Assembly: GCA_015492195.1 (NCBI GenBank)
Contig: WGFP01000001.1
Location: 1 to 33,707, forward strand
DNA: 33,707 nucleotides
Reading direction: 5' to 3'
Source of the DNA: Acidiferrobacterales bacterium
GTDB taxonomy: Bacteria > Pseudomonadota > Gammaproteobacteria > Acidiferrobacterales > Sulfurifustaceae
Part shown: positions 1-7,389 of the stretch, in pieces
How the letters are laid out: every line of letters begins with the position of its first letter
Position numbering within the stretch: position 1 is the stretch's first letter
Translations under genes and position numbers: made by a program
The notes under the pieces: model-generated
Database searches by the model: none
Told to the model about the DNA's origin: nothing
Seen by the model: the letters and a program-made list of their open reading frames with translations, nothing else

Positions 1-1603
1 GGGGTGAGGGATGAGATCCAGGCTTGGGGTTATTACGCGCCCGCGCATCCTGCAAATCCCGGATAAACTCCTCGGCGGAGGCAAAGCGTTCCGCGGGATC
101 GAGGGCGCACGCCTGTTGCAGCACTTCGTCCAGCCACAATGGAAGACTGGCTTTGTAATGGGTAGGTGAAATAAATTCGCGGAATTCCTGATCGGTGGAT
201 TTAATTTTTCCGTAGGGGTATTTTCCCGTAAGCATGTGGTACAAGGTCACGCCGGCCGCGTAGATGTCCGTGCGCACGTTCTCCTCGTTTCCTTCCTCGA
301 ATAATTCCGGGGCCACGTAGCTCAAGGCGCTGACGGGCAGCGCGGCGCTTTTGTTTTGTTCGCGCAGGCTCTCGATGCGGCTCGATCCCAGACCGATAAG
401 GAGCAGTTGTTGCCGGTTTTCCTTGTCCAGCATCAGGTTTTTCGGCCGGACGTCGCGGTGGATGACGCCCCGGCGATGCAGGTGGCTCAGCGCGGAGAGG
501 AGTTGTTCAATAAGCGACAGGGCCTGCCGGACGGGCAGGCCCTGCTTGCGTCGTATGCGTTTGGAGAGGTTCTCGCCTTTATGGTAAGCCATCACCGAAT
601 ACAGGGCGGTGCGCCGGCCGGCCCTCATGGGCAGCATCCGTACCAGATACGAGCTGTTGATGCGTTTGCCGACCCACTCCTCGCGTAAAAAACCGTTGGT
701 GAATTCCGGATCATTGCGAAACCGGGGATTCGGAAATTTAAGCGCGACGGTCTTGCCGGATTCCTCGTCAACGGCTTGATAAAGGCGGTAACGGCGGCTT
801 TTGTGTATTAGTTTCTTGATGACAAAGCCGTCCACCCTGTCATTGATTTCAGGCGGATCAATCAAGGGCAGGGCGGCGATGTCCTCCTCCAGATCGGCAT
901 CGGTTTCCGACGGGAGTTTTTCCACGCGCGCGACGCAGGCGCTGACGTTGTCGCGGCTGCCGGTTTCAAGTGCGCGTCGCGTCAGAATTTCCGCCATTTG
1001 TTGGGCGGAAACGTCGGTCTGCAAGGCGCTCCTGATCCAGGAGCTGTCGAGGGCGTCATGCACGCCGTCACTGGTGAGCAGGAAAATATCGCCTTCGACC
1101 AGTTCGCCGGCAGCGAACTCGGCGTCGAAGCTTCGATCCAGCCCGCAGGCCCGGTAGACCTGTGCCGGGCCCCGGGGGCGCGGATGAACATGGTCATGGG
1201 TCAGCAGCTTGAGTTGGTGGTCGCGAAACATCCACACCCGGGTATTGCCGGCGTGCCCGACGACCCACCGCCGGCCGCGCAGAATCAGCGCCGAGAGGGC
1301 GGCGGCGCGCCCGTGCTCCCCGCCGGAAAACACGGCGTGGTTGGCAACATTGAAGCTTTCCTTGAGCGCCTGTTGCAGCCCCCAACCCTCGACGGTGGTG
1401 TAGTAGCTCTCGCTCAGTTCGTGAATGGCGGTGTGCGCCGCCCTTTCCGCGTCCGGCCGCTCGGCCACGCCGTCCGCGACGGCGAACAACGCGCCGTGGG
1501 TATTCCCCTGATCGGCGCTCGGGATGACGGTCAGGCAGGTATCGTATTTGTTGTCACGTTTCCCCGTGTTCGTCGAGAAACCCGCATCGAGATATAACGG
1601 CAT
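1..1603 (-). CDS. PP2C-type phosphatase / Ser-Thr kinase fusion (3' end outside window)
   Basis: 534 residues are visible from the ATG at 1603 and the frame stays open at the left edge, so the gene is partial. Residues 1-230 are a PP2C phosphatase: RDNxxD at 16-21, VADG at 42-45, GHAGNTR at 116-122, TSDGVHD at 177-183 and RDNVS at 217-221. Residues about 258-520 are a Hanks-type kinase: VALK with Lys289, HRD at 382-384, Asn389, APE near 431-433 and DIYAAG near 446-451. The DFG position reads GLG (404-406), so the metal-binding Asp is missing, and HRDxK has Arg for Lys. Such bifunctional proteins are known beside nitrate transport and reduction genes, which fits the operon here. The substrate is unknown. 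I infer an active phosphatase and a weak or pseudo-kinase. Confidence 0.88.
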   Translation of the reverse strand, partial: MPLYLDAGFSTNTGKRDNKYDTCLTVIPSADQGNTHGALFAVADGVAERPDAERAAHTAIHELSESYYTTVEGWGLQQALKESFNVANHAVFSGGEHGRAAALSALILRGRRWVVGHAGNTRVWMFRDHQLKLLTHDHVHPRPRGPAQVYRACGLDRSFDAEFAAGELVEGDIFLLTSDGVHDALDSSWIRSALQTDVSAQQMAEILTRRALETGSRDNVSACVARVEKLPSETDADLEEDIAALPLIDPPEINDRVDGFVIKKLIHKSRRYRLYQAVDEESGKTVALKFPNPRFRNDPEFTNGFLREEWVGKRINSSYLVRMLPMRAGRRTALYSVMAYHKGENLSKRIRRKQGLPVRQALSLIEQLLSALSHLHRRGVIHRDVRPKNLMLDKENRQQLLLIGLGSSRIESLREQNKSAALPVSALSYVAPELFEEGNEENVRTDIYAAGVTLYHMLTGKYPYGKIKSTDQEFREFISPTHYKASLPLWLDEVLQQACALDPAERFASAEEFIRDLQDARARNNPKPGSHPSP

Positions 1604-1631
1604 GGGCGCAACTCATTCTTGGTTTAATTGG

Positions 1632-1654
1632 TAAACGGCTCGCGCTGCCGTTTA
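1632..1654. promoter_or_regulatory. Hairpin between mobA and the phosphatase-kinase gene
   Basis: A perfect 8-bp stem, TAAACGGC (1632-1639) and GCCGTTTA (1647-1654), has a 7-base loop. It lies in the 102-bp gap after mobA on the minus strand and 29 bases before the kinase start. No U-tract follows on the minus strand, so it is not a classical terminator in the operon direction. It may stabilise or separate transcript parts. Confidence 0.4.
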
Positions 1655-1705
1655 ATTATAGTTAGTTTTTCGTCAATGCGGCTGCATCCGGGTTCGCGCA
1701 CGGCA

Positions 1706-2308
1706 TCAAGATAAATTGCCCGTCAGGCGGTGTTCCGCGCGCGCCAGGTCTGCCGGCGTGTTGATATTAAACGTAATGTCGGCATCGTTATCGGGCTCGA
1801 ACACCGCCGGTTCTCCGTGCCGCGCCAGCCATTCCCGGAGGCTGTGGTTACCCGCTTGGAGAAATGCCTCAACCGGGCTTGCCGTCCCCGGCGGGCACAG
1901 GACAGCGAGCGCGTGCCTTGCGCCGTCGCCGGCGTAGCGGCAACGGTCGCCGGACCAACCCGCCCGGAGTTTTTCCACAAGGTTCCCGGGCAGAAACGGC
2001 AGGTCCACTGCCACGGCTAAAAGCCGGTCCTCGGGCCAGGCGACAAGGCCGGCGTGAATGCCCGCCAGGGGACCAAGGTAGCCGCTCAGGCGGTCCGGGA
2101 TGACCGGCAACCCGAATTCATGGAAACGCTCAGGCGGCGCATTGCTGTTAATAACGAGCCGATCCACCTGCGGCGCGAGACGCGCGATGACATGCGCGAG
2201 CAGCGGTTTGCCGCCCAGGGGAATGAATGCCTTGTCCCGGCCGCCGAAACGGGTGGACCGGCCGCCTGCGAGAATCAGTCCCGTGGTGTGGGGATGTGTC
2301 AGTGGCAA
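1706..2308 (-). CDS. mobA: Molybdenum cofactor guanylyltransferase MobA
   Basis: Cytoplasmic enzyme that joins GMP from GTP to molybdopterin, making the guanine dinucleotide cofactor used by Nas/Nap/DMSO-reductase family enzymes. The N-terminal nucleotide-binding signature is clear at residues 11-26 (LILAGG, then STRFGG, then DKA). The length of 200 residues is normal for MobA. The start codon is TTG at 2308, which overlaps the stop of the upstream membrane-subunit gene by 10 bases, so translation is probably coupled. Its place directly behind the nitrate reductase genes suggests it serves that enzyme. No closer in-frame ATG precedes the nucleotide-binding loop. Confidence 0.93.
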   Translation of the reverse strand: MPLTHPHTTGLILAGGRSTRFGGRDKAFIPLGGKPLLAHVIARLAPQVDRLVINSNAPPERFHEFGLPVIPDRLSGYLGPLAGIHAGLVAWPEDRLLAVAVDLPFLPGNLVEKLRAGWSGDRCRYAGDGARHALAVLCPPGTASPVEAFLQAGNHSLREWLARHGEPAVFEPDNDADITFNINTPADLARAEHRLTGNLS

Positions 2309-4143
2309 TCCGGCACCACGCCGACCTGGGGCAGGTTCGCCAGCCCGGTTTTGCGGGCATGGGTTTCAAAGTAGCGGTTGTTCCAGAAAAAAGCGCCCGG
2401 CATGGTGGTGGGCGTGACGAGCACATAGAACAATGCCCGTCCGACAATTTCATGAACGACGGCGAGCACGAACAAGGCGCCCCAGATTATCAATCCCCAT
2501 ATGCCTTCCGGCGTCCACAAGGCAAACGCCGCCGCGCCGACAAACAGAACGCCCAAACTTAGCCAACGTGCCATATAGGTTTTGCCGTAGGTGGTCAGCA
2601 TTTGTACCTTTGATACCGCGGCTTCAGCGCCGCGCGTTTCCATATAACGCAAATGGGCCAATAGAGAAACCCCCTGGAGCGTAAGACCGGCAAGCAAAGG
2701 CAAGGCAAGCCACCGCAGCACGTCGGCAACGGGCCCGCCGGATGAAAGTTCGGCCGGTCCGAATGCCAGACCCATGCCCAGGCTGCCGAGAATCAGCACA
2801 CTGGCGAAGAAGGCCCCGCCCGTGTGCCAGTGGTCCCAGAACGGACGGGCCCGGATGCGGTAGATACGGGTCATGCAATACATGGCCGCCACCCCCAAAA
2901 GCGCCGCCAGCGCGCCGACAACGGAGGCCGCCGGCTCACCCGGTATCCAATCAGCGAGGGGAGTCAGGGTTTTCATCAGGGTGTAGGCGAAAAGTAAACC
3001 CAAAAAACCGGACAACGCCAGAGCCTCCCGCGAAAGCCACGAATGTCGCAGGTTATTGAAGCCGCGGTAAAAGCGCATCGGCTTGCCCAGGTGCACCGCC
3101 GACAGGAACAGGGCGAGGCCGAGCAGGCCGAGCAGGCCGAACAGCGCCGCCGCATGGGCCACGGGATGCACTGTTGCCGAAAGCGCCGCGCCCGCGGCCA
3201 TGGGAAGCCGGGGCGAAACAAATAATAATAAGAATGCCCCGACCACAAACTGGGAGAGCAGGGTGAACGCCACCAGCGGGTTTTCGCGCGAACTCAGCTT
3301 GTCGAAGCCCCAGCGCTTTTCTTTGGTTTTGTTTTGTGCCTTAACCTTATAGGTGTCACCGCCCTGGTCACCGCGTTGGTAGTGGACAGGCACGCCGTCG
3401 GTGCGCGTCAAGTCGGGGGGGAGCGAGCGCAGCTGTTGAAAGCGGATATTCGGGCGCGAGATCGCGGGGTCGGGGAAGCCGGGAATGCCAAGCTTGGCCT
3501 GTTCGCGCCCGCCGGGCAGGTCCTCGATCACGCCGAATTCAAGCGCGTTGCCGAGACACGCCGCGACGCAGGCGGGCTTCAATCCCTGTTCCAGGCGGTC
3601 CACGCACATGTTGCATTTTTCCACCTGGCCGTTGACCGGGTCGAGCTGCGGCGCGTTGTAGGGGCAGACCCAGGTGCAGTAGCCGCAGCCGAAGCAGATG
3701 TCCGGGTCCTGCAGTACCGCGCCGTATTCCGCGTACTTGGTGTAGGCGCGCGTGGGGCAGGCCTTGAGGCATACCGGATCCTCGCAGTGGTTGCAGGCCA
3801 TGGAGACATTCAGACGCCGCACGTCCGGATAGGAACCGCCTTCGATATAGCCGACCTTGCGAAACGCCAGGTGCGGCGGCAGGTTGTTTTTCTCCGAGCA
3901 TGCCGATTCGCAGGCATGGCAGGCGATGCAGTTGTCGGCGTTAAAATGAAAGCCGTGTTGCTTGCTGCGGTTGGGATTCGCGGAGTCCGATATCGCGCCG
4001 TTCAGCACCAGAGGTTTCGTCAGCTGATCCGGATAGCAGCGCGCAAGATCAATCTCGGTGCCGTGCTGGCTCGTTTTCACCACCCGACGCGGCGGGTCCA
4101 GACGGGCGTAGGCCGGTGTTTTGTTGAATTTTCCGTCAAACAT
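2299..4143 (-). CDS. Fused DmsB-DmsC-like iron-sulfur and membrane-anchor subunit
   Basis: 614 residues from the ATG at 4143. Residues 65-205 carry 16 cysteines in four groups (72/75/78/82, 117/120/125/129, 150/153/156/160, 177/180/192/196), the pattern of a DmsB/NarH-type subunit with four 4Fe-4S clusters. Residues about 286-600 are hydrophobic with around eight membrane helices, like the quinol-binding anchor DmsC. The two subunits are normally separate, so this is a fusion. No Tat or Sec signal is visible, so the clusters should face the cytoplasm and pass quinol electrons to the reductase encoded upstream. The frame extends to 4488, but that extra part only translates a hairpin-rich repeat. 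The ribosome-binding site before 4143 is weak. Confidence 0.88.
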   Translation of the reverse strand: MFDGKFNKTPAYARLDPPRRVVKTSQHGTEIDLARCYPDQLTKPLVLNGAISDSANPNRSKQHGFHFNADNCIACHACESACSEKNNLPPHLAFRKVGYIEGGSYPDVRRLNVSMACNHCEDPVCLKACPTRAYTKYAEYGAVLQDPDICFGCGYCTWVCPYNAPQLDPVNGQVEKCNMCVDRLEQGLKPACVAACLGNALEFGVIEDLPGGREQAKLGIPGFPDPAISRPNIRFQQLRSLPPDLTRTDGVPVHYQRGDQGGDTYKVKAQNKTKEKRWGFDKLSSRENPLVAFTLLSQFVVGAFLLLFVSPRLPMAAGAALSATVHPVAHAAALFGLLGLLGLALFLSAVHLGKPMRFYRGFNNLRHSWLSREALALSGFLGLLFAYTLMKTLTPLADWIPGEPAASVVGALAALLGVAAMYCMTRIYRIRARPFWDHWHTGGAFFASVLILGSLGMGLAFGPAELSSGGPVADVLRWLALPLLAGLTLQGVSLLAHLRYMETRGAEAAVSKVQMLTTYGKTYMARWLSLGVLFVGAAAFALWTPEGIWGLIIWGALFVLAVVHEIVGRALFYVLVTPTTMPGAFFWNNRYFETHARKTGLANLPQVGVVPDCH

Positions 4144-4225
4144 CACTTGAATAGATATGGTCCTGTTGAATAAATGGTTAGTGGATTGTGTTTCCTTGTG
4201 TTTGACATCCCCATATGGCGCGCCC

Positions 4226-4440
4226 GAGCAGCGTAAAGCGTTGGGTGTGCGCCCCGAAGGGGGTGCTTGCAGGAAGCAAGCACCCGGCCCACGAGACAGG
4301 GAGGTCTCGTAGGGCCGGCGTCGGGTCCCAACGCTGCGCAGCGCAGGATAAGCGCGCCATTCGGGGCGCCCTTTCTTTCGCCGATTTCTTTGGGCGAGCA
4401 AAGAAATCGGCCCGTCGTGCGGGGGCGGAACCCCGCTCAT
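4226..4440. repeat. Multi-hairpin intergenic repeat inside the nitrate operon
   Basis: Successive inverted repeats fill this stretch: GGGTGCTTGC (4261-4270) with GCAAGCACCC (4276-4285); arms 4286-4297 and 4304-4316 around AGGGAG; a 13-bp perfect stem (4380-4392 and 4399-4411) around GGCGAG; and GCGGGG (4419-4424) with CCCCGC (4431-4436). An outer GCGTTGGG/CCCAACGC pair encloses the first two. It accounts for most of the 392-bp gap between the reductase and its iron-sulfur gene. From memory, similar TTTCTTTGGGC-type elements are dispersed in several gammaproteobacterial genomes; I could not check this. It carries no protein of its own. Confidence 0.7.
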
Positions 4441-4535
4441 ACAACTGTTTGCCAAGGCAAGACTTGGGGCGAAGCGTGGTAGACACAAGCTGCTCGTTTC
4501 TCAAGGGAACCCGATCCTTTCCGTTGTGATTTCGT

Positions 4536-6716
4536 TTAATAACTCCGTACAACTTTGTTGCGTACGGCAGCAGTCTCCTGGTCCGTGACCTTTTCAATCC
4601 GCACCGCCGACTGCTTGAACGCGGGTTGGCGCGAATAGGGGTCGAGTAGACCCAGGACCAGGCGGTTGACGCATTCATGAAAATGCATGGGAATAAACAC
4701 GGCGTCCGGCGCCACGCGCTCGGTCAGTTGCACCATGATCACGGTGTCCGAACGGCGCGACACCACGCGCACGTATTCCATATGCTGGATACCCAGTTTA
4801 CTTGCTGCGGCCGGGTTCATTTCCATGTACGGCGTCGGGCTGAACTTGTTCAGGTTGCCGATCTTGCCGGTCTTGGTGCGCGTGTGCCAGTGTTCCACCA
4901 CGCGTCCGGTGTTGAGCCAGAATGGATATTGCTCATCCGGGCGCTCGTTGTTGTCCACGAATGGCAGGGGAATAAGTCTGGCCTTGCCGTCGGCATGCTG
5001 AAACACGCCGTCGGTATAAAGCCGTGGTGCGCCTTCGGGGTTCGTTTCATTGCACGGCCACTGGATGCCGCGTCTTTGCTCGATTTTATCGTGCGTCATG
5101 CCGGAGTAATCGCATAGCCGGCCTTTTGAAAGTTCGCGCATTTCCTCAAACACCGCCGCCGCCGTTTCCGGGAAACGCATTTTTTGCCCCGTCTCAAAAC
5201 GCTTGGCCAGTTCGTTGAAGATCCAGAGGTCCGGTTTGGCTCGTCCCGGCGGGTCCATGACCTTGCGCACCAGGTTCACGCGCCGCTCGGTGTTGGTGAA
5301 CACGCCTTCCTTCTCGCCCCACAGGGCGGCCGGCAAAAATGCGTGGGCGTACTGCGTGGTCTCGACGTCGGCATAGGCGTCCTGCACCGCCAGGAATTCG
5401 AGTTTCTCCAGGGTTTTGCGGATGCGCGGGGTGTTCGGCATGGAACTCATGGGGTTGGTGGCAATCAGCCACAGGCCCTTGATCTTGCCGGCCTCGATCG
5501 CCGGAAAGATGTCGGTCTGGAACAGGCCGCGCTTGGTGGGAAAGAAGTCCTTGTCCACGCCCCAGTACTCGGCCATGAATTCGCGGTCCGTTTCATTTTC
5601 CAGGTAACGGTAGGCCGGCAGTCCCGAGCACGAGGAAAACTCGCGCGTGCCCATGGCGTTGCACTGGCCGGTGATGGACAGCGAGGTGCCGCCGGGTTTG
5701 CCGATGTTGCCGGTAATAAGGTTAAGGTTGTTGATGGCGACCACGCCGTCGCTGCCGTGCGTGGACTGGTTGATGCCCATGGTCCAGATGGTCATGGCGG
5801 CGGGTGACTTGGCGTAGAGCCGCGCCACGTTACGGATCGTGTCCGCGTCAATGCCGCAGATGCGCGAGGCCGTCACCGGATCGTATTGCTCGACCAGCTT
5901 ACTGAATTCCGCGCTGCCGGTCGTGTGCGCGCCGATATAAGCACGGTCTTCCAGGCCTTCATCCAGAATGACGTGCGCCAGGCTGTTTAACAGCACGAGG
6001 TCGGTGCCGGGAGTAATCGGCAGGTGCATGTCCGCCATTTGCGCAAACACCGTCACGCGTGGGTCGACGACGATGACGGGAAACTTGCGCGCGTCGCGCG
6101 CCTCCTTCAGGCGCCAGTAAATGATCGGATGCTGTTCCGGCAGGTTGGAGCCGATGGCGAGCAGGCAGTCGGTATGATTGAAATCATCGTAACAACCCGG
6201 CGGCCCGTCGCTGCCGAAGGAGCGCTTGTAGCCTGAGACCGCCGAGGCCATGCACAGGGTGGTGTTGCCGTCGTAGTTGTTGGTGCCGATGACGCCGCGG
6301 GCGAGCTTGCCCAGGGTATAGAATTCTTCCGTCAGGATCTGGCCGGTGGAGACGATGGCGAAGGCGTCGCGCCCGTATGTCGTCTGAATGCGTTTGATCT
6401 CGCTTGCCGTTTTATCCAGGGCGGCGTCCCAGGTGGTTTCCTGAAACGGCTCGAAGAAGCGCTCGCGCACAAGCGGCGCCCGCCCGCGGTTGGCGGCGTT
6501 GAAAACCTCGAATTCAAAAATGCCCTTGAGGCACAGCTTGCCGCGGTTCACCGGGGCGTCGGTCAGCCCGCGCGCGGTGACGGCCCGGCCGTTTTGATCC
6601 AGCCCGACCTCGATCGTGCAGCCGGTGGAACAGTAGCCGCAGGTGGTGTAGGCCCATTTGGCCACGGGTTTGGCGGGGATCTTGATCGGGTTTTTGGTGC
6701 GCCGTCCGAACAGCAT
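4536..6716 (-). CDS. nasA: Nas-type molybdopterin nitrate reductase catalytic subunit
   Basis: Cytoplasmic molybdoenzyme expected to reduce nitrate to nitrite for assimilation. An N-terminal 4Fe-4S motif is present (CGYC, then STGC, then LCLKG; Cys26, 29, 33 and 62 counted from this start). The LCMASAV segment supplies the molybdenum-ligand Cys155, as in Nap/Nas enzymes; DMSO reductases have Ser there. The frame continues upstream to a TTG at 6788. I chose the ATG at 6716 (726 residues) because the sigma-54 promoter at 6750-6765 places the transcript start near 6740, downstream of that TTG. Neighbours mobA, a DmsBC-like partner and the phosphatase-kinase fit nitrate assimilation. Another oxyanion substrate is possible but less likely. 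Confidence 0.9.
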   Translation of the reverse strand: MLFGRRTKNPIKIPAKPVAKWAYTTCGYCSTGCTIEVGLDQNGRAVTARGLTDAPVNRGKLCLKGIFEFEVFNAANRGRAPLVRERFFEPFQETTWDAALDKTASEIKRIQTTYGRDAFAIVSTGQILTEEFYTLGKLARGVIGTNNYDGNTTLCMASAVSGYKRSFGSDGPPGCYDDFNHTDCLLAIGSNLPEQHPIIYWRLKEARDARKFPVIVVDPRVTVFAQMADMHLPITPGTDLVLLNSLAHVILDEGLEDRAYIGAHTTGSAEFSKLVEQYDPVTASRICGIDADTIRNVARLYAKSPAAMTIWTMGINQSTHGSDGVVAINNLNLITGNIGKPGGTSLSITGQCNAMGTREFSSCSGLPAYRYLENETDREFMAEYWGVDKDFFPTKRGLFQTDIFPAIEAGKIKGLWLIATNPMSSMPNTPRIRKTLEKLEFLAVQDAYADVETTQYAHAFLPAALWGEKEGVFTNTERRVNLVRKVMDPPGRAKPDLWIFNELAKRFETGQKMRFPETAAAVFEEMRELSKGRLCDYSGMTHDKIEQRRGIQWPCNETNPEGAPRLYTDGVFQHADGKARLIPLPFVDNNERPDEQYPFWLNTGRVVEHWHTRTKTGKIGNLNKFSPTPYMEMNPAAASKLGIQHMEYVRVVSRRSDTVIMVQLTERVAPDAVFIPMHFHECVNRLVLGLLDPYSRQPAFKQSAVRIEKVTDQETAAVRNKVVRSY

Positions 6717-6749
6717 GGTTTTCCATTCCGGTTGACTTGCGACGGGAAT

Positions 6750-6765
6750 AGCAATGCTTGTGCCA
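6750..6765 (-). promoter_or_regulatory. Sigma-54 promoter of the nitrate reductase operon
   Basis: The minus strand reads TGGCACAAGCATTGCT, matching the -24/-12 consensus TGGCACR-N4-TTGCW at every fixed position, with exactly 10 bases between GG and GC. The predicted transcript start is near 6740, leaving about 24 bases of leader with a GGAA-type ribosome site before the ATG at 6716. An activator is required at such promoters, and the NtrC site upstream supplies a candidate. Confidence 0.88.
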
Positions 6766-6848
6766 AAGCGAAAGCTATTTTGACTCAAGAGCTTAGGTAC
6801 AGCAGGTCCGGGGAGCCAGCACCAAAAGACGGGCTGGTTTTTGTGTGC

Positions 6849-6864
6849 TGCACCGCCATGGTGC
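6849..6864. promoter_or_regulatory. NtrC-type enhancer site
   Basis: The sequence TGCACCGCCATGGTGC is a near-perfect dyad that matches the NtrC (NRI) consensus TGCACC-N4-TGGTGC. Its centre is about 117 bases upstream of the start predicted from the sigma-54 promoter, a usual enhancer distance. It implies induction of the operon under nitrogen limitation. Only one full site is seen; a GCACCA half-site lies at 6819-6824. Confidence 0.82.
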
Positions 6865-6989
6865 GGTTACGGCACAGAGGGTTGTAGGGTATTCTTCGGG
6901 CTCATTGGGTCGGTTCGGCGCAAAAGAACAGCCAAGCCTTGCGATAAAAACATAACGGATAACAGAAAAAGCCTTCCAAGGAGCAGAGA

Positions 6990-7373
6990 ATGAATATAGA
7001 AAAAGTGGTGTTCAGCTTTTTTATCGTCCTGGCGCTGACGCTTAATTTCGGATTTTTCCTCGGCGATTTTGACAACCCCCACCACCATAATGTGTACGAG
7101 CTCTTTGCCGCCCTTGTGGTGAGCCTGATCGCCACCGTGCTCAAGTTCGGTGATCGCACGCACGTGGGCGCGGTGTTGCTGGCCACGAGCCTGGTGGCCG
7201 ATCTGCAATTGATCGCCGCGGCATTGGTCTGGGGATTGGCGGAGCATGTGTTCCAGGTCGGGCTCACCCCCCCCATCATGGTCAGTATCGTTTCCCTTTC
7301 CGGCGGCGCCCTGTTGGCCAACATTGTTTCCGTCATCCTGCTTTTAATAGAAACCACCACGCTTCGCCGCTGA
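6990..7373 (+). CDS. Small four-helix membrane protein (DUF6394-like)
   Basis: 127 residues, mostly hydrophobic, with about four membrane helices: residues 6-26, 38-50, 60-85 and 95-120. A polar HHH cluster sits in the first loop (residues 31-33). It starts at an ATG preceded by a good AAGGAGC ribosome site and ends 16 bases before the K+ channel gene, so the two are almost certainly co-transcribed. From memory it resembles the DUF6394 family, which has no known function. The pairing suggests an accessory subunit or a partner in ion homeostasis, but nothing in the sequence proves this. The divergent nitrate operon starts about 250 bases upstream. Confidence 0.85.
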   Translation: MNIEKVVFSFFIVLALTLNFGFFLGDFDNPHHHNVYELFAALVVSLIATVLKFGDRTHVGAVLLATSLVADLQLIAAALVWGLAEHVFQVGLTPPIMVSIVSLSGGALLANIVSVILLLIETTTLRR

Positions 7374-7389
7374 CTCCCGACGGGCCGCG

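Noticed and set aside
3334..4173. 279-codon open frame on the plus strand
   Set aside because: Antisense to the iron-sulfur subunit with its 16 ordered cysteines; a shadow.
4144..4488. N-terminal extension of the iron-sulfur/membrane subunit
   Set aside because: The 115 extra codons translate the hairpin repeat and are unlike any DmsB N-terminus. The ATG at 4143 is the sensible start.
6717..6788. 24-residue N-terminal extension of the nitrate reductase from a TTG
   Set aside because: The sigma-54 promoter lies within it and the predicted transcript begins downstream of the TTG.
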